A stretch of DNA of 64,000 nt from Erwinia aphidicola (GTDB lineage: Bacteria > Pseudomonadota > Gammaproteobacteria > Enterobacterales > Enterobacteriaceae): contig NZ_JACXBP010000005.1 in the NCBI RefSeq assembly GCF_014773485.1, positions 62,001-126,000 on the forward strand. Reading direction: 5' to 3'. The notes below the pieces were generated by a model. That model was not told where the DNA came from. It was given only the letters and a program-made list of their open reading frames with translations, and ran no database searches. Positions 59,380-64,000 of the stretch are shown piece by piece. Numbering within the stretch: the first letter of the stretch is position 1; every line of letters begins with the position of its first letter. A program made the position numbers and the translations under genes.

Positions 59380-60603
59380 TTAGACATCCAGCAGCAGACG
59401 CTGTGGATCTTCCAGCAGTTCTTTGATTGCGACCAGATAGCCGACAGATTCGCGGCCATCGATCAGACGGTGATCGTAAGAAAGTGCCAGATACATCATT
59501 GGCTGGATCACCACCTGACCATTCACCGCCATTGGACGATCTTTAATGGCGTGCATGCCAAGGATCGCGCTCTGCGGTGGGTTGATGATCGGGGTAGACA
59601 TCAACGAGCCGAACACACCACCGTTGGTGATGGTGAAATTACCGCCGGTCAGTTCATCAACGGTCAGCTTACCGTCGCGCCCTTTCACCGCCAGCTCTTT
59701 AATTTTCTTCTCGATATCTGCCATGCTCAGCGCATCAACATCTTTTAGCACTGGCGTCACCAGGCCGCGCGGCGTGGAAACCGCGATGCTGACGTCGAAG
59801 TAGTTGTGGTAAACCACATCTTCGCCATCAATGGAGGCATTCACTTCCGGGTAACGCTTCAGCGCTTCAACCACCGCTTTGATGTAGAAGGACATAAAGC
59901 CCAGACGCACACCATGACGTTTCTCGAACGCTTCACCGTACTGCTTACGCAGTGACATGATTGGCTGCATGTTCACTTCGTTGAAGGTGGTCAGCATGGC
60001 AGTGCTGTTCTTCGCTTCCAGCAGACGTTCAGCGACGCGTTTGCGCAGGCGCGTCATCGGAACGCGTTTTTCGCTACGGTTGCCGAGTGAAGTTGCTGAA
60101 GCAGCAGCAGCAGGTGCCGCTTTAGGTTCTTCCGCTTTCGCAGGTGCCTTAGCCAGATGTTTTTCCACATCTTCACGCGTGATTCGGCCACCGACACCCG
60201 TGCCTTTAATGGCTGCGGCATCAAGGCTGTGCTCAGCAATCAGGCGACGGATCGCCGGGCTCAGTGCGTCATTGCTCTCTTCTTCCAGCGAAGCAGTCTG
60301 GCGCTGTGCCGGAGTAGAATCATTGCTTTCTGCTTTAGCTGAGGTCTCTTTACCGCCGCTGTTGCCTTCTTTCAGGCGACCCAGCGCCTGGCGAGAAAGC
60401 ACGGTCGCGCCTTCTTCTTCCAGAATCGCTTCCAGCACACCATCCGCAGGTGCAGGAACTTCCAGCACCACTTTATCGGTTTCAATTTCTACCAGCACTT
60501 CATCACGCTTAACGCTGTCGCCGGGCTTTTTATGCCAGGTTGCCACGCTGGCATCGGCGACGGATTCAGGCAGGTCAGGAACAACGATATCTACGCTACT
60601 CAT
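59380..60603 (-). CDS. sucB: 2-oxoglutarate dehydrogenase E2, dihydrolipoyl succinyltransferase
   Basis: SucB is the core of the 2-oxoglutarate dehydrogenase complex. The 407 residues have one lipoyl domain (lysine in [11 protein letters not shown], about residue 44) and an E3-binding domain (about 113-150, [15 protein letters not shown]). The catalytic domain has its active-site histidine in [11 protein letters not shown]. It lies 13 bases after sucA. Confidence 0.98.
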   Translation of the reverse strand: MSSVDIVVPDLPESVADASVATWHKKPGDSVKRDEVLVEIETDKVVLEVPAPADGVLEAILEEEGATVLSRQALGRLKEGNSGGKETSAKAESNDSTPAQRQTASLEEESNDALSPAIRRLIAEHSLDAAAIKGTGVGGRITREDVEKHLAKAPAKAEEPKAAPAAAASATSLGNRSEKRVPMTRLRKRVAERLLEAKNSTAMLTTFNEVNMQPIMSLRKQYGEAFEKRHGVRLGFMSFYIKAVVEALKRYPEVNASIDGEDVVYHNYFDVSIAVSTPRGLVTPVLKDVDALSMADIEKKIKELAVKGRDGKLTVDELTGGNFTITNGGVFGSLMSTPIINPPQSAILGMHAIKDRPMAVNGQVVIQPMMYLALSYDHRLIDGRESVGYLVAIKELLEDPQRLLLDV

Positions 60604-60616
60604 TATTTATCCTTAA

Positions 60617-63424
60617 TTATTCAACGTTCAGCGCGTCATTAACCAGATCTTGCTGCTGCGTCTGGTGAACGGACATATAGCCTACTGCCGGTGATGCAGA
60701 TGCAGGACGACCGGCATAACGTAATGAAGCCCCAAACGGCACGACTTCGCGGAAATGGTGCTGGCTGCAATACCAGGCACCCTGGTTCAGTGGCTCTTCC
60801 TGACACCAGACAAAGTCATGCACGTGGGAATACTGTTGCAGCACATCCTGCACCGCTTTATGCGGGAACGGATAGAGCTGCTCAATACGCACGATGGCGA
60901 CATTGGTTTGTTCATTTTTACGGCGCTTGTCAAGCAGGTCGTAGTAGACCTTACCGGAGCACAGCACAACGCGTTTCACGCCCTGAGGATCAAGGTCGTC
61001 GATCTCACCAATTGCCGTCTGGAACGCACCATTGGCCAGCTCTTCCAGTGAAGATACTGCCTGTGGATGACGTAACAGTGACTTCGGTGACATCACCACC
61101 AGCGGACGGCGCATGCCGCGCAGAGCCTGACGGCGCAGCATGTGGTATACCTGTGCTGGCGTTGAAGGCACGCAAACCTGCATGTTCTGCTCGGCGCAAA
61201 GCTGCAGATAACGCTCAAGGCGTGCGGAAGAGTGTTCCGGACCCTGGCCTTCGTAACCATGCGGCAGCAGCATCACCAGGCCACACATACGGCCCCATTT
61301 CTGTTCGCCAGAGCTGATGAACTGGTCGATAACCACCTGAGCACCGTTGGCGAAGTCACCGAACTGCGCTTCCCAAATAGTCAGGGTGCGCGGTTCCGCA
61401 GTCGCATAACCATATTCAAATGCCAGCACGGCTTCTTCCGACAGGACGGAGTCCCAGACTTTGAAGATGCCCTGACCGTTATGAACGTGCTGCAACGGCG
61501 TGTAAGTCGAGCCGTTAGCCTGATTGTGGATGACGGCATGACGGTGGAAGAAGGTTCCGCGCCCCATATCCTCACCGGAGAGACGGCATGGAATGCCTTC
61601 ATCAACCAGCGTGGCATAAGCGAGGTTTTCTGCAGCGCCCCAGTCGAACATTTTGTTGCCGGCCGCCATCTCTGCACGGTCATTGTAAATCTTGGCAACG
61701 CGCGACTGCATTTCCACCGCTTCCGGCACCGTACTGATGCGCTTAGCCAGTTCCTGCAGGCGCTTCAGTTCGATGGTTTCAGGATAACCTTCATCCCAGT
61801 CATGGTTCAGATAAGGCGACCATGTAAAGGAGTGCAGGCTCATCGGGCGCCATTCCGGCACAACGCACTCACCGGCATCCAGCGCATCACGGTACAGGTT
61901 GACCATTTCCGTGGCATCTTCCAGGCTGGCGACTTTTTCAGCTTCCAGCTTGTCAGCATAGATTTTACGCGGTGTCGGGTGCTTCTTGATTTTCTGGTAC
62001 ATCACCGGCTGCGTGGCGCTTGGCTCATCAGCTTCGTTGTGACCGTGACGGCGATAGCAGACCAGATCGATAAACACATCGCGTTTAAAGGTGTTACGGA
62101 AATCCAACGCCAGGCGGGTAACAAAGGCCACCGCTTCCGGGTCGTCGGCATTGACGTGGAAGATAGGTGCCAGCACCATTTTACCAATATCAGTACAGTA
62201 CTGCGTAGAGCGGGCATCTTTCGGGTTTGAGGTGGTGAAACCAATTTGGTTATTGATCACGATACGCACGGTACCGCCCACTTCATAGCCGCGCGCCTGG
62301 GACATGTTCAGGGTTTCCTGCACCACGCCCTGCCCGATTACCGCGGCATCGCCGTGAATGGTAATCGGTAATACTTTATTGCTGCTCGGTTCATCCAGAC
62401 GGTCAAGACGGGCGCGTACCGATCCCATCACTACCGGGCTGACGATCTCCAGATGCGACGGGTTAAACGCCAGCGCCAGGTGAACCATGCCGCCTTCGGT
62501 TTCCACATCCGAAGAGAAGCCCATATGGTACTTCACGTCGCCGGTGCCGAGGTGCTCTTTATGCTTGCCGGAGAATTCGTCGAACAGGTCCTGAGGCTTT
62601 TTGCCCAGCACGTTGATCAGTACGTTCAGACGACCACGGTGCGCCATACCCAGCACCACTTCGCGCGTGCCGCTCTTACCGGCGTGGCGGATCATCTCAT
62701 TGAGCATTGGCACCAGCGCATCGCCACCTTCCAGTGAGAAGCGTTTGGCACCCGGGAATTTCGCCCCGAGGTAACGCTCCAGACCTTCTGCTGCGGTCAG
62801 CTGTTTGAGGAAGCCTTTTTTCTCTTCAACAGAGTAAGAGGCCTGCCCCACTACGGATTCCAGACGCTGTTGGATCCAGCGCTTTTCTTCCGTGTTGGTG
62901 ATGTGCATGTACTCCGCACCGATCGAACCGCAATAGGTCTGTTTCAGTGCAGCATACAGGTCCGCCAGTTTTAGCGTCTCTTTGCCAATGGCGAAGGACC
63001 CGACGTTAAAACTCTCCTGGAAATCTGCATCGCTCAGGCCGTGATAGGCTGGATCGAGATCCGGAACATCTTCCTGTTTCCACAGGCCAAGCGGATCGAG
63101 GTTTGCCTGCTGATGACCGCGGAATCGGAACGCGTTTATCAGCTGCAGTACCTTGACCTGTTTGGCATTGGTTTCAGGGTCGCTAACGGAGGCCGTATAG
63201 CGCGAGGCATCTTTCGCCAGACGGCGGAAATATTCGCGCGTGGTGGAGTGAAATTGCTCAGGTCTAACCCCAGTGCCAGGAAGCTGCTGGAAAAGGGTCT
63301 TCCAGGCATCATCGACAGAGTCAGGATCGGTTAAAAAGTCCTCATAGAGCTGCTCTATGTAGGACTGGTTCGCGCCGGCCAGCCAGGTGGAGTCCAGCCA
63401 GGGTTTCATCGCGCTGTTCTGCAT
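60617..63424 (-). CDS. sucA: 2-oxoglutarate dehydrogenase E1
   Basis: SucA is the thiamine-diphosphate decarboxylase of the 2-oxoglutarate dehydrogenase complex. The 935 residues start MQNSAMKPWLDSTWLAGANQ. Motifs include VLGMAHRGRLNVLINVLGK, IHGDAAVIGQG and LLPHGYEGQGPEHSSARLER. It follows sdhB after about 230 bases, as in the sdh-suc operon. Confidence 0.98.
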   Translation of the reverse strand: MQNSAMKPWLDSTWLAGANQSYIEQLYEDFLTDPDSVDDAWKTLFQQLPGTGVRPEQFHSTTREYFRRLAKDASRYTASVSDPETNAKQVKVLQLINAFRFRGHQQANLDPLGLWKQEDVPDLDPAYHGLSDADFQESFNVGSFAIGKETLKLADLYAALKQTYCGSIGAEYMHITNTEEKRWIQQRLESVVGQASYSVEEKKGFLKQLTAAEGLERYLGAKFPGAKRFSLEGGDALVPMLNEMIRHAGKSGTREVVLGMAHRGRLNVLINVLGKKPQDLFDEFSGKHKEHLGTGDVKYHMGFSSDVETEGGMVHLALAFNPSHLEIVSPVVMGSVRARLDRLDEPSSNKVLPITIHGDAAVIGQGVVQETLNMSQARGYEVGGTVRIVINNQIGFTTSNPKDARSTQYCTDIGKMVLAPIFHVNADDPEAVAFVTRLALDFRNTFKRDVFIDLVCYRRHGHNEADEPSATQPVMYQKIKKHPTPRKIYADKLEAEKVASLEDATEMVNLYRDALDAGECVVPEWRPMSLHSFTWSPYLNHDWDEGYPETIELKRLQELAKRISTVPEAVEMQSRVAKIYNDRAEMAAGNKMFDWGAAENLAYATLVDEGIPCRLSGEDMGRGTFFHRHAVIHNQANGSTYTPLQHVHNGQGIFKVWDSVLSEEAVLAFEYGYATAEPRTLTIWEAQFGDFANGAQVVIDQFISSGEQKWGRMCGLVMLLPHGYEGQGPEHSSARLERYLQLCAEQNMQVCVPSTPAQVYHMLRRQALRGMRRPLVVMSPKSLLRHPQAVSSLEELANGAFQTAIGEIDDLDPQGVKRVVLCSGKVYYDLLDKRRKNEQTNVAIVRIEQLYPFPHKAVQDVLQQYSHVHDFVWCQEEPLNQGAWYCSQHHFREVVPFGASLRYAGRPASASPAVGYMSVHQTQQQDLVNDALNVE

Positions 63425-63622
63425 TGTGATCCCTTAAGCATATGTGTGCTTTTTTTTCGCCGTGGTTGTATTAGTGGAACCTTTGCAAGTCCCCGCCGCG
63501 TTAACGGCTTACCGTGGTACGGTTCTTCGATACGAGCGAAAGGCCCGTAAGGGAACCTTTGCAAAGGGTTTCCGGCAGGGTTACAGCACCGAAAACACCT
63601 TACAAAGATCGCCTGGTAAAAC
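63425..63622 (-). promoter_or_regulatory. sdhB-sucA intergenic leader with repeated 13-mer
   Basis: GGAACCTTTGCAA occurs at 63476-63488 and again at 63552-63564; the second copy is part of an imperfect palindrome, GGAACCTTTGCAAAGGG followed by TTTCC. In E. coli this gap holds the sucA promoter and the sdhB 3'UTR small RNA SdhX. The DNA here may do the same, but no small RNA sequence could be matched. Confidence 0.45.
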
Positions 63623-63645
63623 ACCGGGAACCTGAGGCTCCCGGT
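63623..63645 (-). terminator. Hairpin downstream of sdhB
   Basis: ACCGGGA and TCCCGGT (63623-63629 with 63639-63645) form a 7-bp stem, followed on the minus strand by GTTTTACC. The T-run is short, so read-through into sucA is likely. It could also form the 3' end of an SdhX-like RNA. Confidence 0.55.
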
Positions 63646-63653
63646 ATTTAACG

Positions 63654-64000
63654 CTATGCGCCCCGCTGCAGCAGCATCGACTTAATATGGCCGATCGCAC
63701 GCGTTGGGTTCAGCCCTTTCGGACATACGCTTACACAGTTCATAATGCTGTGACAGCGGAAAACGCTGAAAGCATCATTCAGATTGTCGAGGCGCGCATC
63801 GGTTTCGGTGTCGCGGCTGTCAATCAGGAAACGGTAAGCGGCCAGCAGGCCTGCCGGACCGATAAATTTGTCCGGATTCCACCAGAATGACGGGCATGAG
63901 GTGGAGCAGCAGGCGCAAAGAATACATTCGTACAGGCCATCGAGCTTTTCACGCTGTTCTGGCTCCTGCAGGTGCTCCCTTGCTGGTGGATTCTGCCCAT
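63654..64000 (-). CDS. sdhB: Succinate dehydrogenase iron-sulfur subunit (C-terminal part)
   Basis: About 115 codons of the 3' end are present; the gene runs off the window. The residues read [20 protein letters not shown], then [20 protein letters not shown], with the 4Fe-4S cluster cysteines, then [19 protein letters not shown] for the 3Fe-4S and 4Fe-4S clusters. The end is SMLLQRGA. SdhB passes electrons from FAD in SdhA to ubiquinone. Confidence 0.97.
   Translation of the reverse strand, partial: GQNPPAREHLQEPEQREKLDGLYECILCACCSTSCPSFWWNPDKFIGPAGLLAAYRFLIDSRDTETDARLDNLNDAFSVFRCHSIMNCVSVCPKGLNPTRAIGHIKSMLLQRGA

Overview
This is a stretch of an Enterobacterales chromosome that follows, in reverse orientation, the E. 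coli gene order from ybhP–clsB through bio, mod, gal, tol and cyd to the suc/sdh genes of the TCA cycle. The GC-rich coding sequence, the protein similarity remembered from E. coli, ERIC elements and REP-like palindromes all fit this order. The accessory genes, and a gal operon without galE, make Erwiniaceae (Erwinia/Pantoea relatives) the best guess; that assignment is inference.

Layout. 1–3006: ybhP end, clsB, ybhN and ybhL (envelope and membrane functions). 3007–8382: accessory block with an AT-rich LuxR-type regulator, a small cationic membrane peptide, a chemoreceptor behind a sigma-28 (FliA) promoter, a REP array and a DUF1615 lipoprotein. 8418–12315: moaABCDE with ModE box and Moco riboswitch, then yvcK. 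12440–16127: uvrB with LexA and DnaA boxes, then an orphan UrtE-like ATPase. 16211–21175: bioDCFB divergent from bioA across a BirA operator. 21277–25807: curA-like reductase, DJ-1/PfpI protein, ybhB, pgl, ybhA. 25822–31403: modABC, acrZ, modE, modF with two ERIC elements. 31543–35879: galTKM behind two GalR/GalS-type operators, then gpmA. 35943–44306: aroG, ybgS, an EvgA/EvgS-like two-component system overlapping zitB, pnuC, nadA. 44463–46596: ogt and a divergent Ada–AlkA fusion. 46877–47463: six tRNA genes arranged as two Lys-Val-Lys blocks. 47628–53249: ybgC-tolQRAB-pal-cpoB. 53501–56644: cydABX-ybgE. 57253–64000: sucABCD and the 3' end of sdhB.

How it fits together. Several regulatory circuits are visible in one window. 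Molybdenum: ModE, its boxes at modA and moaA, the transporter, cofactor synthesis and the Moco riboswitch. Biotin: the divergent operator. NAD: a NadR box at nadA-pnuC. DNA damage: LexA at uvrB, and paired alkylation-repair genes. Galactose: two operators but no epimerase gene. Respiration: an FNR-like box at cydA and the TCA operon.

The most unusual points are the sensor kinase operon that runs into zitB, a family of GTAG-footed palindromes whose stems vary with compensating changes (including 49-bp and 101-bp tandem arrays), an ERIC element that supplies the modA stop codon, a divergent ERIC-like element, and an orphan UrtE-like ATPase with a degraded ABC signature. Position-level comparisons to E. 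coli are from memory; no database search was run.
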